Shown one piece after another: positions 1-11,117 of a stretch of 64,000 nt of DNA. The stretch is taken from the NCBI RefSeq assembly GCF_021272385.1, contig NZ_JAJSDZ010000005.1:930001-994000 (forward strand), read 5' to 3'. Both the position numbers and the translations under genes were made by a program. Source of the stretch: Vibrio salinus. GTDB taxonomy: Bacteria; Pseudomonadota; Gammaproteobacteria; Enterobacterales; Vibrionaceae. Positions within the stretch are counted from its first letter, which is position 1, and the number at the start of each line of letters is the position of its first letter. The notes below the pieces were generated by a model that was not told where the DNA came from, made no database searches, and worked only from the letters and a program-made list of their open reading frames with translations.

Positions 1-2
1 CG

Positions 3-725
3 GATTTTCGACGCAAAGATATGGCCTTTAACGGACAGGGAGCTCCTTTAGTACCGGCATTTCATCAGGCCGTATTTCAGCAATCTCATTCATCTCTGGT
101 CATTCTGAATATTGGTGGAATTGCCAACGTCTCCGTGATACAACCCGATGGTAGCGTAACGGGATTCGATACCGGACCCGGAAATGGGCTGCTTGATGAA
201 TGGTGCGAATGTCATACGGGAAAACCGTTTGATGAAAATGCCAGATTTGCAAAGCAGGGAGAAACAAACACCGCATTACTGACTCTGTTACTTAGCGATA
301 ACTATTTCTCAAAACCCTTCCCGAAAAGTACCGGAAGAGAATATTTCAATTTATCCTGGCTGAAAAAATGCTTACAAATATATGGCGAACCTATTCAAAA
401 AGAAGATGTGCAAAGAACTCTGGTTGAACTCACAGTTCAAACCATTCATCAATCAGTTAAACCTTTAGGTCAGGGAAAAGCGCCAACGCTCATTGTTTGT
501 GGCGGTGGAGTTCATAACCCACTAATAATAAATGGATTAACAAATAAACTTCCTGACTGGACAATTACCACGACAAAAGCTTATGGAATCAATGAAGACG
601 ATATGGAAGCCATGGCTTTTGCCTGGCTGGCCTACCGCCGGATACATCACCTTCCGGCAAACCTTCCGTCTGTCACAGGCGCCCAGAAAGCAACCACACT
701 GGGTTGTGTCTATCTGCCAGATTAA
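3..725 (+). CDS. anmK: Anhydro-N-acetylmuramic acid kinase, 5' truncated by window edge
   Basis: AnmK phosphorylates and opens 1,6-anhydro-MurNAc to MurNAc-6-phosphate in cytosolic peptidoglycan recycling. The frame is open from base 3 (DFRRKDMAFNGQGAPLVP), a stretch typical of the family, so the gene starts outside the window. The 240 visible residues are the C-terminal two thirds of a family of about 370 residues. Other recognisable pieces are LNIGGIANVSVI, the GFDTGPGNGLLDEW loop and the late VCGGGVHNP glycine motif of the sugar kinase/Hsp70 fold. The ATG at base 21 is internal, not a start. The next gene, murQ, begins 12 bases after the stop and consumes the product, so the two are probably co-transcribed. 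Confidence 0.95.
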   Translation, partial: DFRRKDMAFNGQGAPLVPAFHQAVFQQSHSSLVILNIGGIANVSVIQPDGSVTGFDTGPGNGLLDEWCECHTGKPFDENARFAKQGETNTALLTLLLSDNYFSKPFPKSTGREYFNLSWLKKCLQIYGEPIQKEDVQRTLVELTVQTIHQSVKPLGQGKAPTLIVCGGGVHNPLIINGLTNKLPDWTITTTKAYGINEDDMEAMAFAWLAYRRIHHLPANLPSVTGAQKATTLGCVYLPD

Positions 726-1664
<939 letters not shown>

Positions 1665-1695
1665 TGCTCTCTGCTCCCCTAACAACAAGAGAGGA

Positions 1696-2046
1696 TTACA
1701 TTCTTCCACGGTTATATTGTTCCCAACCCCGTTTCCATTCCATACGGAATTTATTCCCATTTTTCAAACCATTGCATACACCTTCGTAATACTGGCCACT
1801 TAAACCAATCTGATAAGCAAAATTCGGGTTGCAGTACTTATCCACTCCATCGATATATCCCTGGTCATATTCAGACTGATTCACAATCCCCAGTTCAGAT
1901 AAGGCGCTGTTAGACCGTTGTAACAACCCGGCAATGCCATCATTATAACCAATCTGATACCAGTTCCCCTCTTTAGCTAAATCCACATCGGTAACAGAGC
2001 AGCCAAACAGAAATAAAACACACATCAGTGCAATCCACTTTTTCAT
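1696..2046 (-). CDS. Small lipoprotein, DUF2799-like
   Basis: A 116-residue protein with a lipoprotein signal peptide: basic start MKKW, hydrophobic core, and an LFGC lipobox with Cys16 as the lipidation site. Asp follows soon after (VTDVD) but is not at +2, so outer-membrane sorting is likely. The mature part has two short repeats with the pattern YxxGYxDGxxG and YDQGYIDGVDKYC, then a region rich in Gly, Tyr and Trp. This composition fits the DUF2799 family of enterobacterial and vibrio lipoproteins, whose function is unknown to me. The gene stands alone, convergent with murQ and divergent from cstA. Confidence 0.75.
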   Translation of the reverse strand: MKKWIALMCVLFLFGCSVTDVDLAKEGNWYQIGYNDGIAGLLQRSNSALSELGIVNQSEYDQGYIDGVDKYCNPNFAYQIGLSGQYYEGVCNGLKNGNKFRMEWKRGWEQYNRGRM

Positions 2047-2132
2047 ATAACATTACTCTTAATATTCCATTAGTTACAACTATGACACCAAATTGCATAC
2101 TCTGGCTAGAAGAAATCCTATTGCAATGTAAA

Positions 2133-2160
2133 ACCACTTAACTCGTCACAGAACCACTTA
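2133..2160 (+). promoter_or_regulatory. Tandem BtsR/YehT-like operator before cstA
   Basis: Two identical direct repeats, ACCACTTA at 2133-2140 and 2153-2160, lie 20 bases apart on the same helix face, about 120 bases before the cstA start. I recall the E. coli LytTR regulator BtsR (YehT) binding two direct copies of ACC(G/A)CT(C/T)A with a 13-base spacer upstream of the CstA-family pyruvate carrier btsT. Here both copies fit that consensus exactly and the spacer is 12 bases. Assignment is inference from motif and position. Confidence 0.5.
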
Positions 2161-2282
2161 AATATAAATACAGCCTCTTATTTAAGAACTGAATGCATTT
2201 TTTCTTACCGTCCAATACGATTTAACATGAATAAGAACATCGTACCTACGCACTTAGAATAACGAAACAAAAGGATTACACT

Positions 2283-3752
2283 ATGATTTGGTTTTTAACC
2301 TGCGTCGCAGCATTAATAGGAGGCTACTTTATTTACGGTGCCTTCATAGAACGAATCTTCGGTATTAACGTCAAACGTCAAACTCCAGCCTATACCCAGC
2401 AGGACGGAGTCGACTACGTTCCGATGTCTACAAAAAAAGTCTATCTGGTACAATTACTTAATATTGCCGGTGTAGGACCGATTTTCGGCCCGATAATGGG
2501 GGCACTATACGGTCCGGCCGCAATGCTGTGGATTGTTGTCGGTTGTATTTTTGCCGGAGCTACTCATGATTATTTTTCAGGAATGCTGTCGGTTCGAAAC
2601 GGCGGAGCATCCGTCCCTTCAATTACCGGTAAATATCTGGGCAATGGCGCAAAACACTTTATGAACATCTTTGCCATTGTCTTATTGTTACTGGTTGGGG
2701 TTGTCTTCGTATCGGCTCCGGCTGGAATGCTGACAAATTTAATCAATAACCAGACCAGTTTTCATATCAGTGGTACGGTAATGATTGTGGCTATTTTTGC
2801 TTACTATATTCTGGCTACCATTGTCCCTGTAGACAAAATTATCGGACGTCTGTATCCGTTCTTTGGTGCATTGTTGATTTTCATGTCTGTTGGTTTGTTT
2901 ATTGCCATCAGTGTATCCGGACAACACTCTGTTATGAGTGACTTCAAAGTAACCGATATGTTCTCCAATATGAATCCTAAAGATATGCCTTTATGGCCGG
3001 CTCTGTTTATCACCATAGCCTGTGGTGCAATTTCCGGATTCCATGCAACCCAAAGCCCTTTGATGGCCCGTTGTATGGAAAACGAAAAAAATGGCCGTTT
3101 CGTCTTTTACGGCGCAATGATCGGTGAAGGTATTATTGCGCTTATCTGGTGCATGATTGCATTATCTTTCTTCGATTCACTGGACGGACTCTCTGAAGCC
3201 ATAAAAAATGGCGGTCCGGGTAATGTTGTATACAGCTCTTCATTCGGACTGTTAGGTGTCTTCGGCGGAATTCTGGCATTTCTGGGGGTGGTTATTTTAC
3301 CTATTACATCCGGTGATACAGCATTCCGATCCAGCCGTTTAATTCTTGCTGAATATTTTAATATGGAACAAAAAACGCTAAAAAGCAGACTGATGATGGC
3401 TTTGCCTTTATTTGTCCTTGGCGGCGTACTTACTCAGGTTGATTTTGGGATTATCTGGCGCTACTTCGGTTTTGCCAACCAAAGTACAGCCGTCATTATG
3501 CTTTGGACCGCATCGGCTTACCTAATCAGACATAATAAGCTGCACTGGGTAACATCGGTTCCTGCCTTATTCATGACAACAGTTTGTACCAGTTTTATCC
3601 TGAGTAACAATACTCTTGGATTTGGGTTGCCAATGCAATTATCTACAATTCTCGGATTTATCTTTGCCGTAGCGGTAATGGGATATGTCATCAAGCAATC
3701 AAAAGGAACAGAAAGCGAAGATATGGGTATAGTGGGAATCAAACACGAGTAG
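2283..3752 (+). CDS. cstA: CstA/BtsT-family transporter, probably pyruvate or peptide uptake
   Basis: A 489-residue, highly hydrophobic inner-membrane protein of the carbon-starvation CstA family, with a dozen or more predicted membrane segments. Family signatures visible are the N-terminal GGYFIYGAFIERIFG, then LLNIAGVGPIFGPIMGALYGP, GATHDYFSGMLSVRNGGAS and GFHATQSPLMARC. It is the short form (about 490 residues), lacking the extended loops of E. coli CstA and BtsT (about 700). Family members move pyruvate or peptides with protons during carbon limitation. A good AAAAGGA ribosome site precedes the ATG. Upstream lies a BtsR-like tandem site, which favours pyruvate as substrate and LytTR-type two-component control. 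A hairpin terminator follows the stop. Confidence 0.9.
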   Translation: MIWFLTCVAALIGGYFIYGAFIERIFGINVKRQTPAYTQQDGVDYVPMSTKKVYLVQLLNIAGVGPIFGPIMGALYGPAAMLWIVVGCIFAGATHDYFSGMLSVRNGGASVPSITGKYLGNGAKHFMNIFAIVLLLLVGVVFVSAPAGMLTNLINNQTSFHISGTVMIVAIFAYYILATIVPVDKIIGRLYPFFGALLIFMSVGLFIAISVSGQHSVMSDFKVTDMFSNMNPKDMPLWPALFITIACGAISGFHATQSPLMARCMENEKNGRFVFYGAMIGEGIIALIWCMIALSFFDSLDGLSEAIKNGGPGNVVYSSSFGLLGVFGGILAFLGVVILPITSGDTAFRSSRLILAEYFNMEQKTLKSRLMMALPLFVLGGVLTQVDFGIIWRYFGFANQSTAVIMLWTASAYLIRHNKLHWVTSVPALFMTTVCTSFILSNNTLGFGLPMQLSTILGFIFAVAVMGYVIKQSKGTESEDMGIVGIKHE

Positions 3753-3780
3753 CTTTTCGGTTAACACTTCTGAGCCCACA

Positions 3781-3816
3781 AAAATCCCCGTCTCACTGAG
3801 AGTGCGGGGATTTTTT
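3781..3816. terminator. Bidirectional Rho-independent terminator, cstA/ispH
   Basis: A perfect ten-base stem AAAATCCCCG / CGGGGATTTT encloses an inner TCTC..GAGA pairing and is followed by a T run on both strands. It lies between the convergent cstA and ispH stops and can serve both. Confidence 0.85.
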
Positions 3817-3836
3817 ATGACTCGTATCTAATCCGG

Positions 3837-4787
3837 TTAGTTAACCTGTTTGACCTGAAGCTCTTTCGGGACTTCAAAGAACATATTCTCTTCCCGTCCA
3901 TGAATCTCTTCAACACAAGAGGAATCAAATGAAGTCAGTTTGCTGATAATCTGGTTAACCAGCTCTTCAGGCGCTGACGCACCAGCGGTAACTCCAACCG
4001 TTTCTACGCCTTCAAACCAGTGTTCCTTAATATCTTCGGGACAATCTGTCAGATAACCGGGTGTCCCTAACTTTTCAGCCAGTTCTTTGAGACGGGTCGA
4101 ATTAGACGAATTTTTTGATCCGACAACAATCATCACATCAGCCTGCTGCGCCAGCTCCCGGACAGCATCCTGCCGGTTTTGCGTTGCGTAACATATATCG
4201 TCCTTTCTCGGCCCCTGAATATCAGGGAAAACCGCTCTCAACCGGTCAATCACATCCGCCGTCTCATCAACGGAAAGTGTTGTCTGACTGACATAATGCA
4301 AATTAGAAGGGTCCTTAACCAACTGAACAAGCTCATCTACATCACCGGAACGTTCAACCAGATACATCCCCCCTTCCTTACTGGAGTATTGCCCCATGGT
4401 CCCCTCTACTTCAGGATGTCCGGCATGACCAATAAGAACCACTTCCATATGTTTACGACTTGCACGGGCGACCTCCATATGCACCTTGGTTACCAATGGG
4501 CAAGTCGCATCAAAAACTGTCAGAGCACGATTGGCCGCTTCATTTCTCACCGCCTGTGAAACACCATGAGCAGAAAAAATAACAATATTGTTATCCGGAA
4601 CTTCACTCAGTTCCTCAACAAAAATAGCACCTCGTTTCTTTAAGCCTTCAACGACAAAACGATTATGAACAACTTCATGACGAACGTAGATAGGTGGCTG
4701 GTACATTTCTAACGCTCGATCCACAATGCTGATTGCCCGATCCACACCGGCACAAAACCCCCTAGGGTTTGCTAATAATATTTTCAT
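3837..4787 (-). CDS. ispH: 4-hydroxy-3-methylbut-2-enyl diphosphate reductase
   Basis: IspH (LytB) makes IPP and DMAPP in the last step of the MEP isoprenoid pathway, using a 4Fe-4S cluster. The 316 residues are full length. The three cluster cysteines are present as Cys12 ([12 protein letters not shown]), Cys96 ([12 protein letters not shown]) and Cys199 ([11 protein letters not shown]). The active-site histidines sit in [16 protein letters not shown] and [11 protein letters not shown], the last also carrying the catalytic Glu. In many gammaproteobacteria the order is ileS-lspA-fkpB-ispH. Here fkpB is absent and a terminator hairpin lies between lspA and ispH, so ispH may use its own promoter in the 93-base gap. 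Confidence 0.97.
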   Translation of the reverse strand: MKILLANPRGFCAGVDRAISIVDRALEMYQPPIYVRHEVVHNRFVVEGLKKRGAIFVEELSEVPDNNIVIFSAHGVSQAVRNEAANRALTVFDATCPLVTKVHMEVARASRKHMEVVLIGHAGHPEVEGTMGQYSSKEGGMYLVERSGDVDELVQLVKDPSNLHYVSQTTLSVDETADVIDRLRAVFPDIQGPRKDDICYATQNRQDAVRELAQQADVMIVVGSKNSSNSTRLKELAEKLGTPGYLTDCPEDIKEHWFEGVETVGVTAGASAPEELVNQIISKLTSFDSSCVEEIHGREENMFFEVPKELQVKQVN

Positions 4788-4825
4788 CTTGTACTGCTCA
4801 TCGAATAATTATTTATCAGTTAATA

Positions 4826-4858
4826 GCAAAAAGCGCTATCTGAATCAACAGACAGCGC
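4826..4858 (-). terminator. Rho-independent terminator after lspA
   Basis: Read on the minus strand, a GC-rich stem GCGCTGTCTG / CAGATAGCGC with one mismatch and a six-base loop is followed by TTTTT. It lies 23 bases after the lspA stop and would end the murJ-ribF-ileS-lspA transcript before ispH. Confidence 0.75.
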
Positions 4859-4880
4859 CTAAGGTTATTACCTCTGCTTA

Positions 4881-5375
4881 TTAGGATTCTTTCTTACGAA
4901 AGCCATCAAATATCAGCATACAGGCACCAATGCAAATGGCACTATCAGCTAAATTGAATGCAGGGAAATGCTCACCAAAAAGGTAAAAATCAAGAAAATC
5001 AACAACAAAACCGTGAACGATACGATCACAGACATTGCCCAGTGCACCACCAATGATTAAGGCATAAGCACTATTATTCCATTTTTCAGTTACCGGCAGC
5101 TTTTTCATCCAAAAAAGCAGCAACATCACAACAAAAAAGGCTACGCCGGTAAACAACCACCGCTGCCAGCCCGACTGATCACTTAAAAAACTAAAGGCTG
5201 CCCCGGGATTATGTACATAGGTAAGGTTAAAAAACGGAAGCACGTTAATCTGATTTTCAGGACCATAGCCCATTGAATTCATTACTAACAACTTAGTCAA
5301 TATATCAGCAATAAAAACAAGGAGCGCCAACCATAGCCAGCGCAATCCTGATTTTTTCTCAAAAAGCCTAGTCAT
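4881..5375 (-). CDS. lspA: Lipoprotein signal peptidase (signal peptidase II)
   Basis: LspA cleaves signal peptides of diacylglyceryl-modified prolipoproteins in the inner membrane. The 164-residue length is usual. Four hydrophobic segments are evident. The catalytic aspartates of this A8 peptidase lie in [19 protein letters not shown] and [11 protein letters not shown], and NPGAAFSFL is another family block. The start is 8 bases after the ileS stop, indicating translation from the same transcript. The neighbouring lgt product, encoded elsewhere in this window, supplies its substrate modification. The gene normally followed by fkpB is instead followed by a terminator. Confidence 0.97.
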   Translation of the reverse strand: MTRLFEKKSGLRWLWLALLVFIADILTKLLVMNSMGYGPENQINVLPFFNLTYVHNPGAAFSFLSDQSGWQRWLFTGVAFFVVMLLLFWMKKLPVTEKWNNSAYALIIGGALGNVCDRIVHGFVVDFLDFYLFGEHFPAFNLADSAICIGACMLIFDGFRKKES

Positions 5376-5383
5376 GAAACCTC

Positions 5384-8230
5384 TTAAGCAAATTTACGAA
5401 CTTCACCCGCACCTTCAATGTTAGTCACACAGCGACCACAAATGTGCTCATGTCCGGCAATCGTACCGACATCTGACGTATGGTGCCAGCATCGTTCACA
5501 TTTTTCAGCTTTTGTTGCATTGACTTCAACAAATAAACCTTCCAATTCTGTTTCGTGCGCGGTATCTGCCTTCTCTCTCAGAGGTTTCACTTCCGCTTTT
5601 GAAGTCAGTAAAACAAATCGTAATTCATCTTCCAGTTTATTTAATTTATCCGCTAAAGCATCATCGGCAAACAGAACAACTTCAGCCTGAAGTGAGCCAC
5701 CAATAGTTTTATCGCTACGGGCTGCTTCCAGCAATTTATTAACAGAACCCCGAACAGACTGAATATCCGTCCAGAAAGCATCATTGAGTTCCTCATCCTC
5801 TGCAGGACCAAACAGACCTTCGAACCATTCGCTTGCAAATACAAATTTACCGCGTTTTTGACCATCAGCCTGCAATTCAGGCATCGCATTCCAGATTTCA
5901 TCTGCCGTAAAGGAAAGTACAGGTGCCATCCAACGAACCAGAGCTTCCACAATAAAATACAATGCGGTCTGACAACTACGCTGCGCGTGACCACCACGTT
6001 TTGCTGTATATTGGCGATCCTTGATGACATCAAGGTAGAATGATCCCATTTCAATTGAACAGAAATGCATCAGACGTTGCACCACGGCATGAGTATTGTA
6101 TTCGTCGTAAGATTTCACGATTTCATTCTGTGCAGCCAGCGCCTGCCCTACAGCCCAGCGATCAAGTGCGACCATTTCGTCCACCGGAACAATATCCGTT
6201 GCCGGATTAAAACCATTCAGGTTTGCAAGTAAGAAACGGGAAGTATTACGGATACGACGATACGCATCGGCACTGCGTTTCAGAATCTCATCAGAAACCG
6301 CCACTTCTCCGGTATAATCCGTTGATGCAACCCACAACCGTAGAATGTCAGCACCTAATCTCTTAGTAACATCTTTCGGAGCAATAACATTACCAATTGA
6401 TTTCGACATTTTACGGCCCTGACCATCCACAACGAAACCATGAGTCAGAACTTGCTTATAAGGCGCTTTCCCTTTCATTGCCATAGAAGAAATCAGCGAT
6501 GACTGGAACCAACCGCGGTGTTGATCGGAACCTTCCAGATACATATCAGGTTCATTACCATGAAATTCTTCACGGTTATCAACAACAGCATAGTGAGTCA
6601 CACCGGAATCAAACCATACATCCAGAGTATCCAGAACTTTCTCATAGTTTTGAGCATCTTCAACGCCAAGCACAGCTTCAGGTTCCAGATCCCACCAGGC
6701 CTGAATGCCTTTTTCTTCAACAAACTTGGCCACTTTTTCAATCAGTTCCAGTGAGTTAGGATGCAACTCCGCCGTTTCTTTATGTACAAACAGCGCAATT
6801 GGAACACCCCAGGTCCGTTGACGGGAAATACACCATTCAGGACGACCTTCAATCATGCCTTCAATTCGGCTTTGACCCCAGTCAGGCATCCATTTGATAC
6901 CTTTAATGGCTTCCAGAGCCTGAGAACGAAGACCCGCCTGATCCATAGAAACAAACCATTGAGGAGTGGCACGGAAAATAATCGGGGTCTTATGACGCCA
7001 GCAATGAGGATAACTGTGCTCAAATTCTTCATAATGAAGTAACGCGCCTTTCTCTTTCAGCAATTCAACAACGGCAGGGTTTGCTTTAAAAACATGCTGA
7101 CCAGCAAAATATTCAGTATCAGGTAAAAACACACCATTCGAACCAACCGGATTCGCTACTTCCAAGTTATATTTCTGACCAACAATGAAGTCTTCCTGAC
7201 CATGGCCGGGAGCCGTATGCACAATACCAGTACCAGATTCAGTCGTAACATGGTCGCCGAGAATAGCCGGTACAGAGAAATCATAAAACGGGTGGAAAAA
7301 TTGCTCCAGTTCAAGATCAGCTCCTTTGGCATAACCCAGGAATTCATAATCTTCAATTCCAGCGCGCTCCATGACTGATTTAGCCAGCTCAGAAGCCAGA
7401 ATCATACGTTCAGGTTGTTCACCTTTAACCTGCACAATGACGTATTCCAGATCTTCGTGCAAACATACGGCTCGGTTAGCCGGCAACGTCCAGGGGGTCG
7501 TTGTCCAGATAACGACAGACAAATCACCTTCACCCTGAGAACCTTCTAACTTAAATTTAGATAAAACCGAATCCGCATCTTTTGCTTTAAAACGCACATC
7601 GATAGATGGTGATTTTTTATCTTTATATTCAACTTCCGCTTCGGCCAGTGCAGAACCACAATCGGTACACCAGTGAACAGGTTTGAACCCTTTAAGAAGA
7701 TGACCATTATCAGCAATTTTGCCTAAAGCCCGGATGATATTCGCTTCTGTAGCAAAATCCATAGTGCGGTATGGTTTATCCCATTCACCCATAATGCCTA
7801 AGCGTTTAAAGCTTTCTTTCTGACCTTCAACCTGTCCGGCTGCATACTCACGGCATTTTTCCCTGAATTCTGCGGCAGTAACTTTCTGTCCTGGTTTACC
7901 AACTTTCTTCTCTACCATCAATTCGATTGGCAGACCATGGCAATCCCAGCCAGGCACATAAGGCGCATCAAAACCTGAAAGTGTTTTGGATTTTACAATA
8001 ATGTCTTTAAGAATCTTATTCAGTGCGTGACCAATATGAATATCGCCGTTGGCATAGGGAGGACCATCGTGCAAAATAAATGATTTTTTACCTTTTTTCG
8101 CTTTGCGGATTTCACCGTATAAATCTTCGGCGTACCAGCGGTCAAGCATACCTGGCTCACGTTTAGCCAGATCGCCGCGCATTGGAAACCCTGTTTCAGG
8201 TAAGTTCAGGGTATCTTTATACTCACTCAT
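5384..8230 (-). CDS. ileS: Isoleucyl-tRNA synthetase
   Basis: A 948-residue class I aminoacyl-tRNA synthetase that charges tRNA-Ile. The HIGH motif is at residues 65-68 (GDIHIGHAL) and the KMSKS loop appears as [11 protein letters not shown] near residue 605. The CP1 editing insert, which removes mischarged valine, contains the [12 protein letters not shown] run. The C-terminus has the zinc site CERCWHH...HICGRCV. Length and layout match the bacterial type without mupirocin-resistance features that I could identify. It sits between ribF (54 bases upstream) and lspA (8 bases downstream), a conserved gammaproteobacterial arrangement. Confidence 0.98.
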   Translation of the reverse strand: MSEYKDTLNLPETGFPMRGDLAKREPGMLDRWYAEDLYGEIRKAKKGKKSFILHDGPPYANGDIHIGHALNKILKDIIVKSKTLSGFDAPYVPGWDCHGLPIELMVEKKVGKPGQKVTAAEFREKCREYAAGQVEGQKESFKRLGIMGEWDKPYRTMDFATEANIIRALGKIADNGHLLKGFKPVHWCTDCGSALAEAEVEYKDKKSPSIDVRFKAKDADSVLSKFKLEGSQGEGDLSVVIWTTTPWTLPANRAVCLHEDLEYVIVQVKGEQPERMILASELAKSVMERAGIEDYEFLGYAKGADLELEQFFHPFYDFSVPAILGDHVTTESGTGIVHTAPGHGQEDFIVGQKYNLEVANPVGSNGVFLPDTEYFAGQHVFKANPAVVELLKEKGALLHYEEFEHSYPHCWRHKTPIIFRATPQWFVSMDQAGLRSQALEAIKGIKWMPDWGQSRIEGMIEGRPEWCISRQRTWGVPIALFVHKETAELHPNSLELIEKVAKFVEEKGIQAWWDLEPEAVLGVEDAQNYEKVLDTLDVWFDSGVTHYAVVDNREEFHGNEPDMYLEGSDQHRGWFQSSLISSMAMKGKAPYKQVLTHGFVVDGQGRKMSKSIGNVIAPKDVTKRLGADILRLWVASTDYTGEVAVSDEILKRSADAYRRIRNTSRFLLANLNGFNPATDIVPVDEMVALDRWAVGQALAAQNEIVKSYDEYNTHAVVQRLMHFCSIEMGSFYLDVIKDRQYTAKRGGHAQRSCQTALYFIVEALVRWMAPVLSFTADEIWNAMPELQADGQKRGKFVFASEWFEGLFGPAEDEELNDAFWTDIQSVRGSVNKLLEAARSDKTIGGSLQAEVVLFADDALADKLNKLEDELRFVLLTSKAEVKPLREKADTAHETELEGLFVEVNATKAEKCERCWHHTSDVGTIAGHEHICGRCVTNIEGAGEVRKFA

Positions 8231-8284
8231 CGATTCTTAATTCCATTATGTTGGGCGAAGTTAGACATTAAATACCAACAAAAA

Positions 8285-9232
8285 TCATGACCTCTGTTGG
8301 CCCTTAAACTGAAGCAACCACACCCTTGCTGCTTCAGCATCCAAATTTATTTGTTTTTTCAACGCATCAAATGTATCAAATTTAATCTCATCTCTTAATT
8401 TATGTAAGAGAACAACCTCAAGCTGTCTGCCATACAGGTTTCCCTGAAAATCAAACAAATGCACTTCCAGTTGCTGACGGACACCATTAACTGTCGGACG
8501 CTGACCAATATTAGCGACGCCACCAACAGGCGAGCCCGATATTCCTGAAGCTTCAACAACATAAACTCCGGACACAGGCGATACGCAACGCTTCAAAGGT
8601 ATATTAGCTGTAGGGAATCCGATTGTTCGTCCCAGCTTGCGTCCGTGAGATACCCGACCACTGATACTGTAATTGCGCCCCAGCATATCTGAAGCGGCTT
8701 CTAAATCATTTTGAGCCAGTGCCTCACGAATAGCAGTACTGCTTACCCGTAAAGACTGCACACAAAAACTTTTTGTGCTGACGACTTCAAAGCCGTATTG
8801 TTTTCCGGCCTGTTTCAGCATCTCAAAATTGCCCTCCCGGGCTTTACCAAAACAGAAGTCATCACCAACAACAAGAAACTTAACACCCAAGCGAGTTACC
8901 AACAAGTCACGAATAAACGTCTCTGCTAATAAATCGGCAAAATGGCGATTAAAATTGACACACAACAAACGATCGATATCCAATCGACTCAATTGCACGT
9001 ATTTGTCTCTTAAACGTGTTAGACGCGCAGGTGCATGCTCTTTAGCAAATAATTCCATTGGTTGTGGTTCAAATGTCATCACAACCGAAGGCAACCCCAG
9101 CTCTTTCGCTTTTTTCGAAACCTGACTTAAGACCTCCTGATGGCCTAAATGTACACCATCGAAATTGCCTATTGTCATCACACAGCCCTGGTGCTGCACT
9201 CGAATATTCTGTATACCTCGGATCAGTTCCAT
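8285..9232 (-). CDS. ribF: Bifunctional riboflavin kinase / FAD synthetase
   Basis: RibF converts riboflavin to FMN and then FAD. The N-terminal FMN adenylyltransferase domain (about 1-185) has the nucleotidyltransferase signature TIGNFDGVHLGHQEVL and the VSSTAIREAL motif. The C-terminal flavokinase domain (about 185-305) has GRTIGFPTANIPL and GVYVVEASG. At 315 residues it is the expected bifunctional length. It is transcribed between murJ and ileS, 68 and 54 bases away. In this order it is part of the conserved murJ-ribF-ileS-lspA group. Confidence 0.97.
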   Translation of the reverse strand: MELIRGIQNIRVQHQGCVMTIGNFDGVHLGHQEVLSQVSKKAKELGLPSVVMTFEPQPMELFAKEHAPARLTRLRDKYVQLSRLDIDRLLCVNFNRHFADLLAETFIRDLLVTRLGVKFLVVGDDFCFGKAREGNFEMLKQAGKQYGFEVVSTKSFCVQSLRVSSTAIREALAQNDLEAASDMLGRNYSISGRVSHGRKLGRTIGFPTANIPLKRCVSPVSGVYVVEASGISGSPVGGVANIGQRPTVNGVRQQLEVHLFDFQGNLYGRQLEVVLLHKLRDEIKFDTFDALKKQINLDAEAARVWLLQFKGQQRS

Positions 9233-9300
9233 GGAGCTTGTTGACTACCTGCTAACGTTTAACTCAATGCAAAAACCGACGGATTATATACTAAACTACT

Positions 9301-10863
9301 TTAGTCTGTCGCCGCTTTTAAATGTTTTGGCCGGATTCCCAAAAGGGAAAGCACCAGAATATACGCAAATGCACCGACACCTATCATAATTGCCAGTGCA
9401 AGAGCTCTATGAAGAAGATCCCAGTTCAGCCAGACCTGCATATCTTCAAGAAGGTACCAGATCACTGCTATCATGCCTACACCTGCAATAAATAAGCGAA
9501 CAATAAAAAACAGCGTTGTTCTGGAAATTTGGTAAACATTAGCCTTATGCAATCCCTGATAAAGTAACCCCATATTAATAAAGGCAGAAACCGACGTCGC
9601 TATAGCTAAACCGATATAACCATAAAACCAGGCAAAAATAGCATTAAATACCATATTCGATACCATTGCGACAATTCCGAATTTCACCGGTGTTTTCGTA
9701 TCCTGTCTTGAATAGTATCCGGGCGCTAACACTTTAATTAACATAAAACTGAGCAACCCGGAAGCGTAAGCCAGTAGAGACAAGGAAGATTGCTCAACAT
9801 CTGTCGGAGAAAACTCACCACGCATAAAGAGAACCATAATCATGGGTTTTGCCAGAATCATCAGGCCAAGCATCGCCGGAATCCCCAGCAAGCAAACCAT
9901 CCTTACTCCCCAATCCATGGTATGAGAAAACTCAACCGGCTGAGCGTCCACATGTTTTCGGGATAATGCGGGTAAAATAACGGTTGCGATAGCAATACCA
10001 AATAACCCGAGGGGAAATTCCAGAAGCCGGTCAGAATAATATAGCCAACTGATAGATCCTGTCTGCAGAAAACTGGCAATAAAAGTATCGAACAATAAGT
10101 TTATCTGACTGACTGAAACACCAAATAAAGCCGGCACCATCAGAGTTCGGATCTGAACAACTCCCGGTTCATTCCATCCCCACTTAGGCCGGACTAAGAA
10201 GCCAGCCCGTTTGAGAAAGGGCAATTGAAAAATAAACTGAATCAATCCTCCCAGGAAGACCCCTATAGCCAGCCCTATCTCGGGCTGAGCAAGATGAGGA
10301 GACAGAAACAAAGCACAGCTAATGATGGATATATTGAGAAAAACAGGCGTAAACGAAGAAACAGCAAATTTACCTATCGTATTTAATATTGCGCCGGACA
10401 ATGCCACAAAAGTAATAAACCATAGGTAAGGAAACGTTATCTTAAGTAGCAAACTAGCCAATTCAAATTTAGGCGCAGCCGGACCATCGTGTAACCAATC
10501 CATAAACCAGCCAGCGCCAAAAAGAGCCGTCACAACACTTGACCCTAAAACACCCAATAACGTCACAAGAGTCACAATCCCGCCCAGTGTCCCGGACGCT
10601 TTGGCAATCAACTGACGGGTCTTATCCATATCGCCCTGAGCATAACTTTCTGTCAGAACAGGAACAAATGCTTGAGAAAAGGCGCCTTCAGCGAAAAGTC
10701 TTCTTAAAAAGTTAGGGATTTTATTCGCAAAGAAAAAAACATCAGCACTTGCCCCGGCTCCCATCAAATTTGCAACAACAACATCCCTCACTAATCCCAA
10801 AACACGAGAGACTAAGGTCATGGCACTTACAATCATGCCAGACTTAATAAGACGCTTACTCAC
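9301..10863 (-). CDS. murJ: Lipid II flippase
   Basis: MurJ (MviN) flips the peptidoglycan precursor lipid II across the inner membrane. The 520 residues contain about 14 hydrophobic segments of the MOP exporter fold. Family motifs are the N-terminal GMIVSAMTLVSRVLGLVRD, the FANKIPNFLRRLFAEGAFSQ block, and SWLYYSDRLLEFPLGLFGIA. It diverges from rpsT, leaving 254 bases that must hold promoters for both. It starts the murJ-ribF-ileS-lspA run. Unrelated flippases of the polysaccharide type occur in the second half of the window. Confidence 0.97.
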   Translation of the reverse strand: MSKRLIKSGMIVSAMTLVSRVLGLVRDVVVANLMGAGASADVFFFANKIPNFLRRLFAEGAFSQAFVPVLTESYAQGDMDKTRQLIAKASGTLGGIVTLVTLLGVLGSSVVTALFGAGWFMDWLHDGPAAPKFELASLLLKITFPYLWFITFVALSGAILNTIGKFAVSSFTPVFLNISIISCALFLSPHLAQPEIGLAIGVFLGGLIQFIFQLPFLKRAGFLVRPKWGWNEPGVVQIRTLMVPALFGVSVSQINLLFDTFIASFLQTGSISWLYYSDRLLEFPLGLFGIAIATVILPALSRKHVDAQPVEFSHTMDWGVRMVCLLGIPAMLGLMILAKPMIMVLFMRGEFSPTDVEQSSLSLLAYASGLLSFMLIKVLAPGYYSRQDTKTPVKFGIVAMVSNMVFNAIFAWFYGYIGLAIATSVSAFINMGLLYQGLHKANVYQISRTTLFFIVRLFIAGVGMIAVIWYLLEDMQVWLNWDLLHRALALAIMIGVGAFAYILVLSLLGIRPKHLKAATD

Positions 10864-10936
10864 TAATACCTCAACTTATAAAAAATGCTATAGACTCAAT
10901 TTACCCTAAGAATGTTCGGGTTAGGCCATATAAGTA

Positions 10937-11068
10937 TTAGCATTCAAAAAAAAATACTGTTAGAATCCCGCCATCTTAACCGTGAAGACCACCAGACGCC
11001 AAAAAATGTTTTGTGTCGACGGGTTTTTACACAAATCATTTGACATTTAAGAGCAAATAGTGGATATT
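10937..11068 (+). promoter_or_regulatory. Two putative sigma-70 promoters of rpsT
   Basis: P1: TTAGCA at 10937-10942, then an extended -10, TGTTAGAAT, with its hexamer at 10961-10966. P2: TTGACA at 11040-11045, a 17-base spacer and GATATT at 11063-11068. Two promoters in front of rpsT is the arrangement known in E. coli. The assignments rest on hexamer match and spacing only. Confidence 0.5.
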
Positions 11069-11117
11069 CCCTGCCCTTAAAATGTCACTGAACTAATGTT
11101 TTTTGGGAGTAAGACCC

